Positions 9,388 through 18,260 of a stretch of 64,000 nucleotides of DNA are shown here, piece by piece. The DNA is from Chitinophagales bacterium (GTDB taxonomy: Bacteria; Bacteroidota; Bacteroidia; Chitinophagales; LD1). Numbering within the stretch: position 1 is the first letter of the stretch; every line of letters starts with the position of its first letter. The notes under the pieces were generated by a model. That model was not told the DNA's origin and did not search any database. It saw nothing but the letters and a program-made list of their open reading frames with translations. The position numbers and the translations under genes are program-made. The stretch spans positions 34,937 to 98,936 of the forward strand of contig JAEUUZ010000041.1 in the NCBI GenBank assembly GCA_016786765.1. The letters run 5' to 3'.

Positions 9388-10761
9388 TTGATAATTTGGC
9401 TATTAGAAATAGCGGAATGGCTTATATTCGCACTTCAATCTATACAAATGATAGGATTTATCATCGAAAGAATAGCCTTCTTTGCGGCTATCGGAGGGGC
9501 CGGATATATTGCTTTTAAAGGCTTTAGCGCCATTTACCGCAACATTATGTTGGGCAGAAAAGAAAAGTTAGCCGGCAACCTGAACACGATGCTTTTAGTG
9601 GCATTTGGACAAAAAAAGATGTTTAAACGTCCAATTGTGGCCGTATTGCACTTCATTTTTTATGTAGCTTTCATTGTTACGCAGATTGAATTGTTGGAAA
9701 TAATGATTGACGGGGCTTTTGGCACGCACCGTTTTGTTTACCATTTAGTAGAGCATATTGCACCGCTTCGGGCCCTATACGTGTTTACGGTGAGTTCGAT
9801 AGAAGTACTTTCTTTAATGACATTCTTTGTAACTATTATTTTCTTCATTCGAAGAGATATGCTCAAAATTCCTCGATTGTCTTCCATCGACTTAGAAGGT
9901 TGGCCAAATATGGATGCGCACTTGATTTTATTGATGGAAATAAATCTTATCCTTAATATATTTTTGATGAACACCGCTGATATGGCGGTTTCAAATGGTG
10001 CATACGGCTTGTGGTTAAGCGGTATTTTCGCAAGTGCTTTTGCAGGCTGGGATGTTGAGATATTGCATATTTTGGAAAAAGTGGGCTGGTGGGGTCACTT
10101 GGCAGGTGTATTAGGATTTTTAATGTATTTGTCGATTTCAAAACACCTCCACATACTTTTGGCTTTCCCGAATACCTATTTCACTCGCCAAACACCAAAC
10201 GGATACTTGGATAACATGGAATCGGTGACCCGCGAAGTGAAATTGATGATGGATCCTAACGCTGCTGTGCCGGAGAGTACTGAAGATGGTCCTGTAAAAT
10301 TTGGCGCAAAAGATGTGACCGATTTAAGCTGGAAGAACTTGTTAGACGCATACACTTGTACAGAATGCGGAAGATGTACGGCACAATGTCCGGCTAATCT
10401 AACCGGCAAGAAATTATCGCCAAGAACGATTATGATGAAAACCCGCGATCGATTAGAAGAAGTGGGTAAAAACATAGATGCAAATGGCGGGATATGGAAA
10501 GATGACGGCAAATCGTTAATTGAAAACGGATACATCAGCGTAGAAGAATTAAGAGCTTGTACCACCTGTAATGCTTGTGTAGAGGAATGTCCGGTGAACA
10601 TTTCGCCATTAAATATCATTATGCAATTGCGAAGAAATCTGATTATGGAAGATTCAAACTCGCCAGCAGAATGGAACGGCATGTTCGCTAATCTTGAGAA
10701 TAATGCAGCGCCTTGGCAGTTTAGTCAGCAAGATCGATTCAACTGGGCTAAAGAACAATAG
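9388..10761 (+). CDS. Membrane-anchored 4Fe-4S protein, heterodisulfide-reductase-like subunit
   Basis: A 457-residue protein with five to six membrane helices in the first 260 residues (NarI/HdrE-like cytochrome b fold). A cytoplasmic ferredoxin domain follows with two 4Fe-4S motifs: Cys324/327/330/334 (CTECGRCTAQCP) and Cys391/394/397/401 (CTTCNACVEECP). It likely moves electrons between quinone and the partner iron-sulfur protein encoded 74 nt downstream. The TTG at 9388 is the longest start; ATG at 9448 (MIGFII) would begin at the first family-like helix and may be the real one. The physiological donor is unknown. Confidence 0.87.
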   Translation: MIIWLLEIAEWLIFALQSIQMIGFIIERIAFFAAIGGAGYIAFKGFSAIYRNIMLGRKEKLAGNLNTMLLVAFGQKKMFKRPIVAVLHFIFYVAFIVTQIELLEIMIDGAFGTHRFVYHLVEHIAPLRALYVFTVSSIEVLSLMTFFVTIIFFIRRDMLKIPRLSSIDLEGWPNMDAHLILLMEINLILNIFLMNTADMAVSNGAYGLWLSGIFASAFAGWDVEILHILEKVGWWGHLAGVLGFLMYLSISKHLHILLAFPNTYFTRQTPNGYLDNMESVTREVKLMMDPNAAVPESTEDGPVKFGAKDVTDLSWKNLLDAYTCTECGRCTAQCPANLTGKKLSPRTIMMKTRDRLEEVGKNIDANGGIWKDDGKSLIENGYISVEELRACTTCNACVEECPVNISPLNIIMQLRRNLIMEDSNSPAEWNGMFANLENNAAPWQFSQQDRFNWAKEQ

Positions 10762-10835
10762 AATAATTTTCAAAAAACAAATATCAATTTTCAAAAAATT
10801 GATTGCATTCAAATCATAAACGTCAAATCAAGTAT

Positions 10836-11633
10836 ATGCAAGTTAAGGAAATGGCAGAATACGCTGCAAGCGGTGAAACACCGGAAATTTTATTCTGGGT
10901 GGGTTGTTCAGGAAGTTTCGATCAACGGGCACAAAAAATCACCCGTTCGTTTGTAAAAATATTGAATCATCTGAATATCAAATTTGCAGTATTGGGAAAA
11001 GAGGAAGCGTGTACAGGCGACCCTGCAAAACGAGCCGGCAACGAGTTTGTTTATCAAATGTTGGCCTTACAAAATATCGAAATATTGAACGGTTATGGCG
11101 TAAAGAAAATCGTTACTACTTGTCCGCATTGCTTCAATATTTTAAAAAATGAGTATCCTGCGTTAGGCGGTAATTATGAAGTAATTCACCATTCCACTTT
11201 TCTTCAACAATTGATTAATGAAGGAAAGGTGACAATGGCTGAAGGAGGCTTGTTTAAAGGGAAAACGATCACTTACCACGATTCGTGTTACTTAGGAAGA
11301 GCGAACGAAATTTATGAAGCTCCGCGTAAAGTGTTAGAGCAATTAGACGCAGAATTAGTAGAAATGAAAAGCTGCAAAACACGTGGTTTGTGCTGTGGAG
11401 CCGGTGGTGCTCAAATGTTTAAAGAAGAAGAACACGGTAGAATCCGTATCAATGAAGAGCGTACACAAGAAGCGTTAAATACCAATGCAACTATTGTTGC
11501 TGCTGCTTGTCCGTTTTGTAACACCATGATTACAGACGGTGTAAAAGGGAAAGATAAACAAGCAAGTATTAAAGTATTTGATATTGCTGAATTATTAGCC
11601 GCTGGGCAAGGTTTAGAGAACATTGTTCTGTAA
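10836..11633 (+). CDS. CCG-domain Fe-S oxidoreductase (HdrB/GlpC/LutA-like)
   Basis: A soluble partner of the preceding membrane subunit. Two cysteine-rich CCG domains are visible: FWVGCSGSFDQRA with CTGDPAKR and CPHCFNIL in the first half, and YHDSCYLGRANEI, LCCGAGGAQMF and CPFCNTM in the second. These bind a noncubane Fe-S cluster in heterodisulfide reductases. I chose ATG at 10836 because the residues from there (MQVKEMAEYAASG) start where homologues start. The frame extends to a TTG at 10803, but that would sit inside an AT-only inverted repeat. A strong bidirectional terminator follows. Confidence 0.87.
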   Translation: MQVKEMAEYAASGETPEILFWVGCSGSFDQRAQKITRSFVKILNHLNIKFAVLGKEEACTGDPAKRAGNEFVYQMLALQNIEILNGYGVKKIVTTCPHCFNILKNEYPALGGNYEVIHHSTFLQQLINEGKVTMAEGGLFKGKTITYHDSCYLGRANEIYEAPRKVLEQLDAELVEMKSCKTRGLCCGAGGAQMFKEEEHGRIRINEERTQEALNTNATIVAAACPFCNTMITDGVKGKDKQASIKVFDIAELLAAGQGLENIVL

Positions 11634-11650
11634 TGAACGAAATACATAAA

Positions 11651-11680
11651 AAAAAGGTCGCCAATTATGGCGACCTTTTT
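11651..11680. terminator. Bidirectional rho-independent terminator
   Basis: A perfect 12-bp stem, AAAAAGGTCGCC / GGCGACCTTTTT, with loop AATTAT, flanked by A-rich and T-rich tracts. It lies between two convergent genes (stop 11633 and stop 11695) and can serve both. Confidence 0.9.
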
Positions 11681-11694
11681 TTGTGCATAGACTA

Positions 11695-12129
11695 TTAATC
11701 TTCTTGCGTTGCATTTTCAGGCATAGCTCCTTTAGGTGCCTTACTTTGATTTTGTTTCTGTTGTGCTTGATAAGCTTTCAACTTTTCAATCTGTTCGGGC
11801 GTTAAAACCTTTGCTTCTTTTTGATGTCGCTCCTTTCTTAAACTCTTTAGCGCCTCCTTATTTTCAGCCGATTTAATGATTTGATCTTGCTTCGTAAAAA
11901 ACTCGGTATTGATTTGGATAATAGCAGCTCGTTGCTCATCGGTGAGACTGCATACAGAAGTGAGTTTTTCAGTACGTCTTTTAACTCGATCACTAACACT
12001 TGCTTTATCGTGTTGTACTTTCGTTTGACGAACCTCCGATTTAGCCTTAAGTTGAGTTGCAGCTTGTTGTGCGTTTACTGTGGAGAAAGCGAAAAGCATA
12101 GCACCAACAGCGAAAATCATTTTTTTCAT
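11695..12129 (-). CDS. Spy-like periplasmic LTxxQ-motif protein
   Basis: A 144-residue exported protein with a signal peptide (MKKMIFAVG to VNAQ, about residues 1-21). The rest is highly charged and helical, with a SLTDEQRAAIIQINTEF motif near 60 and VLTPEQIEKLKAYQAQQ near 115. These paired LTxxQ motifs are typical of Spy/CpxP-like periplasmic chaperones. The tail is Gln/Pro-rich. The frame could start at an ATG at 12204 that overlaps the upstream stop as ATGA, but that adds 25 residues ahead of a clear signal peptide, so 12129 is preferred. Function inferred from motif only. Confidence 0.75.
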   Translation of the reverse strand: MKKMIFAVGAMLFAFSTVNAQQAATQLKAKSEVRQTKVQHDKASVSDRVKRRTEKLTSVCSLTDEQRAAIIQINTEFFTKQDQIIKSAENKEALKSLRKERHQKEAKVLTPEQIEKLKAYQAQQKQNQSKAPKGAMPENATQED

Positions 12130-12200
12130 AATTGTTTTATTGTTTACGATTAAGATTGAATTTACAGTAAAAGGATTAATTGCACCCTTGAATTTAACAT

Positions 12201-12629
12201 TCATTTCGACATTTTAGAAATTTGAGTCTCTACCCAAGCACTATTGATAACAAAATCTACTTTCTTCTCCACCAAAAATGAATCGTTCATAAAATTCAAC
12301 AGATTAGCCATTTCAACACTACTCAACTGAATTGGATACATGGGTTGATTGTACCATTTGCCTTCCACAAAAACAGAATCTTTAAGACCGTTGCGAATTA
12401 ACGATGGTAACGTTTCAAAACTATTTTTTAAGGTAGATGTATTATAGATAGGAGGCACTAAATTTTGCGTTCCTTCACCGTGGTCGCCATGGCATGAAGC
12501 ACATTTACTGTAATAAATGATACGGCCCGGATGTTCATAGCTTGAATTCACAAAGGTCATATACAAAAAGAAAAGCAATGCCAATACCGGTGGAACAATC
12601 ATTAACTTAGTCAACCATTGCTTACTCAT
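12201..12629 (-). CDS. Membrane-anchored c-type cytochrome
   Basis: A 142-residue protein with an N-terminal membrane anchor (about residues 8-25) and one class I cytochrome c domain. The haem site is CASCHGDHGEG, and a likely distal Met ligand lies in QPMYPIQLSS. It overlaps the SCO1 gene by 8 nt (ATGAGTAA), so the two are translationally coupled and likely work together in a respiratory chain or copper-site assembly. Confidence 0.88.
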   Translation of the reverse strand: MSKQWLTKLMIVPPVLALLFFLYMTFVNSSYEHPGRIIYYSKCASCHGDHGEGTQNLVPPIYNTSTLKNSFETLPSLIRNGLKDSVFVEGKWYNQPMYPIQLSSVEMANLLNFMNDSFLVEKKVDFVINSAWVETQISKMSK

Positions 12630-13242
12630 TTTGCAACAATTTAATATCGGCAATCATTTTATCTACGGCAACTTCGTCTGTACCATTGTAAAAGCCTCTA
12701 ATCCTTCCTTTCCGATCAATCACAATAAAATTGCCATCGTGAATAAAACCTCCGGGTGAATTTGGATCTTCAGCCGCATTCGCCAAAAAATGCTCAGCAA
12801 CGCGATAAATAGAATCTTTATCTCCAGTTAAAAAATCCCAATGTGTGTTCGCCACACCCAACTTGGTGGCATAAGAGAGCAGTGCATTTACCGAATCGCG
12901 AGCAGGATCAATAGACACAGAAACTATATGCGGACCATCTTTAAACGCTGCATTAACCTTTAACAAGTTGCGTTCCATTTGCACACATATAGAAGGGCAA
13001 TGCGTGAAAAAAAAATCGCAAATCCATATTTTCCCATCCAAGTTTTCAGCACAGACTTGTTTCCCCAGATGATTGGTAAAACAAAAAGATGGAGCCTTTG
13101 CTGATAAGGTATCGTAGTACACCTCTCCTTTTGCAGATTGCTTTACTACTATTTTCTCGCCAATTACGCGCACCTTTTCAGGCGGAGTATAACATGCCGA
13201 CAATAAGATAAGGGAGAGCAATACAAATGAAACACGTAACAT
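12622..13242 (-). CDS. SCO1/SenC family lipoprotein
   Basis: A 206-residue thioredoxin-fold copper chaperone for cytochrome oxidase CuA. The lipoprotein signal is LLSACYT, with the lipidated Cys near residue 17. The copper/redox site is FFTHCPSICVQM (CxxxC), and the conserved distal His is in GGFIHDGNF. The downstream cytochrome c gene overlaps it by 8 nt. A TAGGTTTG box sits 4 nt before the ATG. Confidence 0.93.
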   Translation of the reverse strand: MLRVSFVLLSLILLSACYTPPEKVRVIGEKIVVKQSAKGEVYYDTLSAKAPSFCFTNHLGKQVCAENLDGKIWICDFFFTHCPSICVQMERNLLKVNAAFKDGPHIVSVSIDPARDSVNALLSYATKLGVANTHWDFLTGDKDSIYRVAEHFLANAAEDPNSPGGFIHDGNFIVIDRKGRIRGFYNGTDEVAVDKMIADIKLLQNE

Positions 13243-13246
13243 AAAT

Positions 13247-13254
13247 CAAACCTA
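13247..13254 (-). promoter_or_regulatory. Putative -7 box TAGGTTTG, 4 nt before the SCO1 start
   Basis: Minus-strand TAGGTTTG matches TAnnTTTG, and ATTT then ATG follows directly. There is no TTTG 19-21 nt upstream. The spacing to the start codon is the same as at lplA, 21351 and 40122. Confidence 0.45.
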
Positions 13255-13368
13255 CAAAAAATAACAGATACCGATTAGCAATAGCTTAAACCATTCTAAA
13301 AAAAGGATTAAAATCTTTCAGCTACGATGGTAAATATTTCTTTAGTTTCGCAGGGTAAAGATTTTGGG

Positions 13369-14235
13369 ATGGACACAAAAGAGCAAAAGCCAATATTGAG
13401 AAAACCGGAGTGGTTGAAAATAAAACTTCCTTCGGGGGAATCGTTTAGTGAGGTGAATCAGAATGTTAAGAACAACCGCTTACACACGATTTGCGAAAGT
13501 GGCGCTTGTCCGAACCAAACCGAATGCTGGGGCGTAGGTACAGCTACTCTAATGATTTTGGGAAATGTATGTACTCGCTCTTGTATGTTTTGCAGTGTGG
13601 CTACCGGAAAACCTGAAAATGTAGATATTACAGAACCTTTGCGCGTTGCTGAATCCATAAAACTAATGGGATTAAAACATGCTGTAATTACGTCCGTAGA
13701 CAGAGATGATTTAGCAGATGGAGGAGCTTCGATTTGGGCGGCTACAGTGCGTGCGGTACGCAGACATGCGCCAGGAGTAACGTTGGAGACATTAATCCCC
13801 GATTTTCAAGGCAAATGGGAAAACTTACAACAAATTATAGATGTAAAACCGGAAGTGGTTTCACACAATATTGAAACGGTAAAACGCCTCACACGTGAAG
13901 TGCGCATTCAAGCCAAATATGAACGCAGTTTAGAGGTATTAAAAAGATTGAGCGAAGGAGGCATAGAACGCACTAAATCGGGTATAATGCTTGGCTTAGG
14001 AGAAACTAAAGAAGAAACCATTGAAGCTATGCAAGACCTTCGTGATAATGGTGTATCTATCCTTACCTTAGGACAATACCTGCAACCAACACGAAAACAT
14101 TTAGCCGTTGAACGCTACATCTCCCCTGCTGAATTTGAAGCGTTCAAAACTATCGGATTGAATATGGGCTTTCGTTTTGTGGAATCGGGTCCGATGGTTC
14201 GTTCTTCTTATCATGCAGAAAAGCATATTGTGTGA
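13369..14235 (+). CDS. lipA: Lipoyl synthase
   Basis: A radical-SAM enzyme that inserts two sulfurs into octanoyl groups on E2 and GcvH proteins. The auxiliary cluster motif is CESGACPNQTEC, the radical-SAM motif is CTRSCMFC, and the C-terminal RSSYHAEKH supplies the conserved serine ligand. From ATG 13369 the protein is 288 residues, the usual Bacteroidota length. The frame also opens at ATG 13327 (14 more residues). Its last bases overlap the DNPH1-like gene as GTGA. Confidence 0.96.
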   Translation: MDTKEQKPILRKPEWLKIKLPSGESFSEVNQNVKNNRLHTICESGACPNQTECWGVGTATLMILGNVCTRSCMFCSVATGKPENVDITEPLRVAESIKLMGLKHAVITSVDRDDLADGGASIWAATVRAVRRHAPGVTLETLIPDFQGKWENLQQIIDVKPEVVSHNIETVKRLTREVRIQAKYERSLEVLKRLSEGGIERTKSGIMLGLGETKEETIEAMQDLRDNGVSILTLGQYLQPTRKHLAVERYISPAEFEAFKTIGLNMGFRFVESGPMVRSSYHAEKHIV

Positions 14236-14660
14236 CCTCAACTTCTTCCGCATTAAAAATATACTTTGCCGGCTCTATCCGAGGCGGACGTGCTGATGCA
14301 GCCTTGTATGCAGAACTTATAACCTATCTACAAACAAAAGGTGAAGTACTAACGGAACACATCGGCATTCCTGATTTAACTGCGAATGGGGAAGCCGGTT
14401 TAAGCGACCTCGATATATACAATCGAGATATGACATGGTTACTTTCTTCAGATATTATTGTGGCAGAAGTAACGCATCCAAGCCTAGGTGTAGGTTTTGA
14501 AATTGCTAAAGCAACTAGTGCCGGGAAACGTGTATTATGTTTGTATCGACCACAACCAGACAAACGTATTTCTGCCATGATTGCCGGATGTAACGATGTA
14601 ACTGTTGCATATTATCAGACCTTGAACGAGGCGAAGCACATTATTGATAACTACGTATAG
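14232..14660 (+). CDS. Nucleoside 2-deoxyribosyltransferase, DNPH1/Rcl-like
   Basis: A 142-residue Rossmann-like enzyme. YFAGSIRGGRADAALY, VLTEHIG, DMTWLLSSDIIVAEVTHPSL and SLGVGFEIAKA closely follow the mammalian Rcl/DNPH1 pattern, an N-hydrolase of deoxynucleoside 5'-monophosphates including 5-hydroxymethyl-dUMP. It starts with GTG, overlapping the lipA stop by 4 nt, so it is translated by coupling. A role in nucleotide-pool cleaning is inferred from the family. Confidence 0.85.
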   Translation: MTSTSSALKIYFAGSIRGGRADAALYAELITYLQTKGEVLTEHIGIPDLTANGEAGLSDLDIYNRDMTWLLSSDIIVAEVTHPSLGVGFEIAKATSAGKRVLCLYRPQPDKRISAMIAGCNDVTVAYYQTLNEAKHIIDNYV

Positions 14661-14716
14661 TATCACTCCGTTCCTAAACGGTCTATAAATCGTAACAATT
14701 TCTTGATAAGTAGGTC

Positions 14717-14746
14717 ATTGACAGACTATATTCTTTTGTATTTTTG
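14717..14746 (+). promoter_or_regulatory. Promoter of the repeat-rich T9SS gene: ATTG-N18-TATTTTTG
   Basis: ATTG at 14717-14720 and TATTTTTG at 14739-14746 match the Bacteroidota -33/-7 pair with an 18-nt spacer. The ATG follows 21 nt later, giving a short conventional leader. The frame's earlier TTG at 14744 falls inside the -7 box and is therefore not the start. Confidence 0.65.
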
Positions 14747-14767
14747 CGCTGCAACAAAACACTACCC

Positions 14768-17482
14768 ATGAAAAAATTATTACTCTCTATTTTTACGTTT
14801 GCATCGATTGTAACGCAGGCGCAAGTAACTACCGTGTTTTCTGAAAATATTGGTAGCCCTACAGGAACTACGGTATATACAGCCTATACCGGTTGGCAAA
14901 ACAATGGAACCCTTACTTTTACGGGAACTGGAGATGTAAGAAGTACATCCCCATCTACAAATGCCTATACCGGAGCAAGTGGAGCGGGCAATGTGTTCTT
15001 AACCACCAATGCCGCTTCTAAAACGTTAATCATATCAAACATTAACACCATCGGTTATACAGCATTGAATTTAGCCTTTGGCTTGATGAAAAACACGACT
15101 GCCTCCAATGGTTCAGAGCTTACTGTTGAAGTAAGCACCGATGGTATTGCCTATACAGCTCTTTCATTCCCTGCATTGCCTACCGGTTCCGGTACCGCCA
15201 ATTGGAAATGGGTGAAAGCCACAGGAACAATTCCTGCTGTAGCTAATCTTCGTATACGTTTTACCAACACGGCTACTACAGGCCCACAATTCCGTTTAGA
15301 TGATATTAAATTGACGGATGGTCTAAGTCCTGATTCCATTACCACCACGCCATATACCTATGGCGCTCCATTTTGTGCAGGTACAGCTATAAAAGTTCCA
15401 TTTTCGATTTTAGGTGTTTACAACAGTAACAATGTTTTCACTGCTCAACTTTCTGATGCAACGGGCAGTTTTGCAGCACCTATCAATATTGGCACGCTAA
15501 GTGGTTTGGCCGGAGATACCATCAATGCAACAATTCCTATCAATACTGTTGGTGGAACAGGATATAAAATTCGTGTTGTTTCTTCCTCACCTGTTGTTAC
15601 AGGAACTGATAATGGAACCGGATTTACCGTGAACGCAGCAGCCATCACCACATTGTTTGATACGATTTGCGCTAACACGAGTATTGTATTTAACGGGCAA
15701 ACCATTACCACTGCCGGAGTTTACAAAGATACTCTGACAAGTGTTACAGGTTGCGATAGTTTAGTTACATTAAGTTTAGCATTGAAAGCTACAGCTTCTT
15801 CCAGTTTTGCAGATTCACTTTGCCCAAGGGGTAGTTATCTCTTTAATGGACAAACCTTAACGCAAGCCGGAACATACAAAGACACATTAGTATCAGCCAA
15901 TGGTTGTGATAGTGTGGTTACATTAACGCTTACATTGAAATCGATAGCCTCTTCTTCGAAAACAGCATCGATTTGTCCGGGTAGCACTTATATTTTTGGC
16001 AGTAAAACACTTTCACAAGCCGGAACATACAACGACACGCTCACTGCTGCTAATGGATGCGATAGTATTATTACGCTCACATTGAGTTTGAAACCTGTTG
16101 CAAGTTCTTCGCAAACAGCAGCTATTTGTCCGGGTAGCACATTTTTATTCGAAGGACAAAATCTTACACAAGCGGGAACGTATAAGGACACACTTACCGC
16201 AGCTAATGGATGCGACAGTATCATCACACTTACCTTAACATTGAAAACCATTGCCACTAAAGCAATTACTGTTTCTATTTGTCCGGGTAGTTCGTATGAT
16301 TTTGGCGGAAAAAACCTTACAACACCCGGTACATACAAAGACACATTAACCGGTGTAAACAGTTGTGATAGTATTGTTACCCTTACATTAGCCTTGAAAA
16401 CAGTTGCTACAAAGGCCATTTCAGCATCTATTTGTCCGGGTAGTTCCCTCGATTTCGGAGGGAACAATCTAACAGCTGCGGGTACATATAAAGATACTTT
16501 AACAGGAAGTAACGGATGCGACAGTATTGTAACGCTTACCCTATCGTTAAAAGCGGTAACTACGGGTTCAGTTTCTGCTTCCATTTGTCCGGGTAGTTCA
16601 TTCGATTTTGGCGGAAACAACCTTACGGCTGCAGGTACATATAAAGATACAGTAACGGGTTCAAATGGTTGCGACAGTATTGTAACGCTTACACTTAGTT
16701 TGAAATCGACAACCGGCTCATCAAAATCGGCATCTATCTGCCCCGGTTTCACTTATGCCTTTGGCGGTAAATTGTTGAATCAAGCAGGAACATACAACGA
16801 TACACTCACCGGAGTGAATGGCTGCGACAGTATCGTAACCCTAACACTTTCTTTGAGAACTGTAGTTACTTCCAATGTATTCGACTCCATCTGTAGCGGA
16901 CAAACCTACAACTTCAATGGCAAAAACCTTACCGTTGCTGGCGTGTATAACGATACCATTTCTTCTTCGCAAGGTTGCGATAGTATTATTCGTCTCACAT
17001 TAGCAGTGGTAACCGTTTCAACACCCGTAATTACGAAAAACGGAGCTGTGTTAAGCACGGGCAGTTACAACAGTTATAAATGGTACAGAAATGGAGTAGC
17101 CGTTTCTGGGGGAATTGCTCAACAATTAACCATTACGCAAAACGGAGGATACACAGTAGTGGTAACAGGAGCACATGGCTGTAAAGATTCTTCACAAGTA
17201 TTTAATGTAACCGGAGTAGGTATTGATGAAACAAATCTACTTTCGACATTAACATTATATCCAAACCCTGCACATCAACTGTTCACCATTTCTTTAGAAG
17301 AAAATATAGCTAATCCAATTCAAGTGAACATTTTAGATGTGTTAGGAAAAACACAAAAACAGATTTCTTTTAAAGGAAGTTTGCAAACCATAGATGTTGC
17401 AGATTTAACGGCAGGCATTTACCTTGTTCAAATAACTTCTGAAAAACAAACAAAAACGATTCGTTTGGAAATAGCTAAATAG
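14768..17482 (+). CDS. T9SS-secreted protein with nine 51-residue repeats
   Basis: A 904-residue secreted protein. A signal peptide (1-19, ending TQAQ) precedes a galactose-binding-like N-terminal domain (about 20-190) and a beta-sandwich module around 200-290 (LSDATGSFAAP) that also occurs in the two Cys-repeat proteins at 31-40 kb. Nine 51-residue repeats follow (about 292-750), with core SICPGSxxxFGG, AGTYKDTLTG, NGCDSIVTLTLSLK and two cysteines each. After a short Ig-like segment comes a type A sorting domain (LYPNPAHQLFTISL to the C-terminus). It is probably an extracellular or surface-attached structural/adhesive protein. Confidence 0.85.
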   Translation: MKKLLLSIFTFASIVTQAQVTTVFSENIGSPTGTTVYTAYTGWQNNGTLTFTGTGDVRSTSPSTNAYTGASGAGNVFLTTNAASKTLIISNINTIGYTALNLAFGLMKNTTASNGSELTVEVSTDGIAYTALSFPALPTGSGTANWKWVKATGTIPAVANLRIRFTNTATTGPQFRLDDIKLTDGLSPDSITTTPYTYGAPFCAGTAIKVPFSILGVYNSNNVFTAQLSDATGSFAAPINIGTLSGLAGDTINATIPINTVGGTGYKIRVVSSSPVVTGTDNGTGFTVNAAAITTLFDTICANTSIVFNGQTITTAGVYKDTLTSVTGCDSLVTLSLALKATASSSFADSLCPRGSYLFNGQTLTQAGTYKDTLVSANGCDSVVTLTLTLKSIASSSKTASICPGSTYIFGSKTLSQAGTYNDTLTAANGCDSIITLTLSLKPVASSSQTAAICPGSTFLFEGQNLTQAGTYKDTLTAANGCDSIITLTLTLKTIATKAITVSICPGSSYDFGGKNLTTPGTYKDTLTGVNSCDSIVTLTLALKTVATKAISASICPGSSLDFGGNNLTAAGTYKDTLTGSNGCDSIVTLTLSLKAVTTGSVSASICPGSSFDFGGNNLTAAGTYKDTVTGSNGCDSIVTLTLSLKSTTGSSKSASICPGFTYAFGGKLLNQAGTYNDTLTGVNGCDSIVTLTLSLRTVVTSNVFDSICSGQTYNFNGKNLTVAGVYNDTISSSQGCDSIIRLTLAVVTVSTPVITKNGAVLSTGSYNSYKWYRNGVAVSGGIAQQLTITQNGGYTVVVTGAHGCKDSSQVFNVTGVGIDETNLLSTLTLYPNPAHQLFTISLEENIANPIQVNILDVLGKTQKQISFKGSLQTIDVADLTAGIYLVQITSEKQTKTIRLEIAK
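15640..17016 (+). repeat. Nine tandem 153-bp coding repeats
   Basis: Nine in-frame units of 51 codons, each with the two-cysteine pattern ICPGS...NGCDS. Units 6 and 7 share FGGNNLTAAGTYKDT, while units 1 and 9 are the most diverged. This is the usual pattern of amplification from the middle of an array. Confidence 0.85.
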
Positions 17483-17500
17483 TTCGCACTCGAATTCCAT

Positions 17501-17530
17501 AATAAAGCCTGCACTAGTGCAGGCTTTATT
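17501..17530. terminator. Perfect 30-nt palindromic terminator
   Basis: AATAAAGCCTGCAC and its exact complement flank a central TA, giving a 14-bp stem (the terminal AATAAA pairs with TTTATT). It starts 18 nt after the T9SS gene and reads as a terminator on either strand. Confidence 0.8.
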
Positions 17531-17610
17531 ATTTGTTAAACGATGTTATTTCTGCATATGCTCATTCCGTTTGGACCGAATTTGTATATTCAAAACATAA
17601 AACCAACACC

Positions 17611-18111
17611 ATGAAAAGAATGCTATTTTTTGTCTGTTTTTCCTTTTCTATTTTAATTGCTAAGGCACAAGATTTGCCTAACTTCAGATATATAAGAATT
17701 GTTGAACCCTCTGATTTTAATGAAAGTACCGATAAAGCCGCATTGCAAGCTGCCGATTATATATTATCTATACCTCCATCGCCAAAAAACAAAACATGGG
17801 CGAGTGCATCAGACTACCTGTTGAATTGGATGGCAGGAACGCCTAAATACACTTTCACGCTTGACGAGACCGGTACTGCATTAATTAAAAAAGATGCCAA
17901 TATTTTGCTTGTTTATATGGCAACCATGGTAAAAACACAACTAGAAGACACGGCAACACTGAAAGATGCTAAGCAACTAAAAATTAAGGCAATAAAACGG
18001 CTAATTGCGTATGCTCAAATTCCAACCAATAACATAAAGATAAGTGGAGAACTCAAAAAAATGATTGAACTCAATAACAAAGGTGAATTAGAAGAGTACC
18101 TCAAACGATGA
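17611..18111 (+). CDS. Secreted protein of unknown function
   Basis: A 166-residue protein with a clear signal peptide (MKRMLFFVC to IAKAQ, 1-20). The frame extends upstream to 17533, but the signal peptide fixes the start at 17611. The mature part is mostly helical (DKAALQAADYILSIPPS, WASASDYLLNWM). It contains no cysteine or obvious catalytic motif. No family recognised. It lies alone between a terminator and a convergent small gene. Confidence 0.7.
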   Translation: MKRMLFFVCFSFSILIAKAQDLPNFRYIRIVEPSDFNESTDKAALQAADYILSIPPSPKNKTWASASDYLLNWMAGTPKYTFTLDETGTALIKKDANILLVYMATMVKTQLEDTATLKDAKQLKIKAIKRLIAYAQIPTNNIKISGELKKMIELNNKGELEEYLKR

Positions 18112-18122
18112 GATATGGCTAA

Positions 18123-18242
18123 CTATGCGCTATGCTTGCTCGATGAATCGTCACCGGCCGTTATTTTATACAACACATATCCAAAACCTGCAACTAGGTG
18201 AAGCATCACCACACTAAAAACTATAATTCCTGTAGTTCCCAT
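18123..18242 (-). CDS. 39-residue single-pass membrane protein
   Basis: ATG at 18242 opens a 40-codon frame encoding a hydrophobic helix (about residues 4-26, GIIVFSVVMLHLVAGFGYVL) followed by a positively charged stub and a Ser/Asp-rich tail. The His in the helix and the following Gly-Phe-Gly-Tyr are notable. Support comes from its layout: a near-consensus -7 box (CATCTTTG, 18268-18261) and a perfect TGTGA-N6-TCACA palindrome lie directly upstream. No family recognised; possibly a small subunit of a membrane complex. Confidence 0.55.
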   Translation of the reverse strand: MGTTGIIVFSVVMLHLVAGFGYVLYKITAGDDSSSKHSA

Positions 18243-18260
18243 TACTTTGTTATTAGGACA

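Noticed and set aside
10783..10803. Perfect 9-bp inverted repeat ATCAATTTT/AAAATTGAT before the CCG-domain gene
   Set aside because: AT-only stem without a T-run; too weak for a terminator, and it lies between two genes expected to be co-transcribed.
11695..12204. Longer Spy-like frame starting at ATG 12204, overlapping the cytochrome stop as ATGA
   Set aside because: It would place 25 residues before a clear signal peptide; the ATG at 12129 is better, though coupling cannot be fully excluded.
15988..16752. 254-codon minus-strand frame opposite the nine-repeat T9SS gene
   Set aside because: Same repeat artefact; 153 bp is also a multiple of three. The plus-strand frame has promoter, signal peptide and sorting domain.
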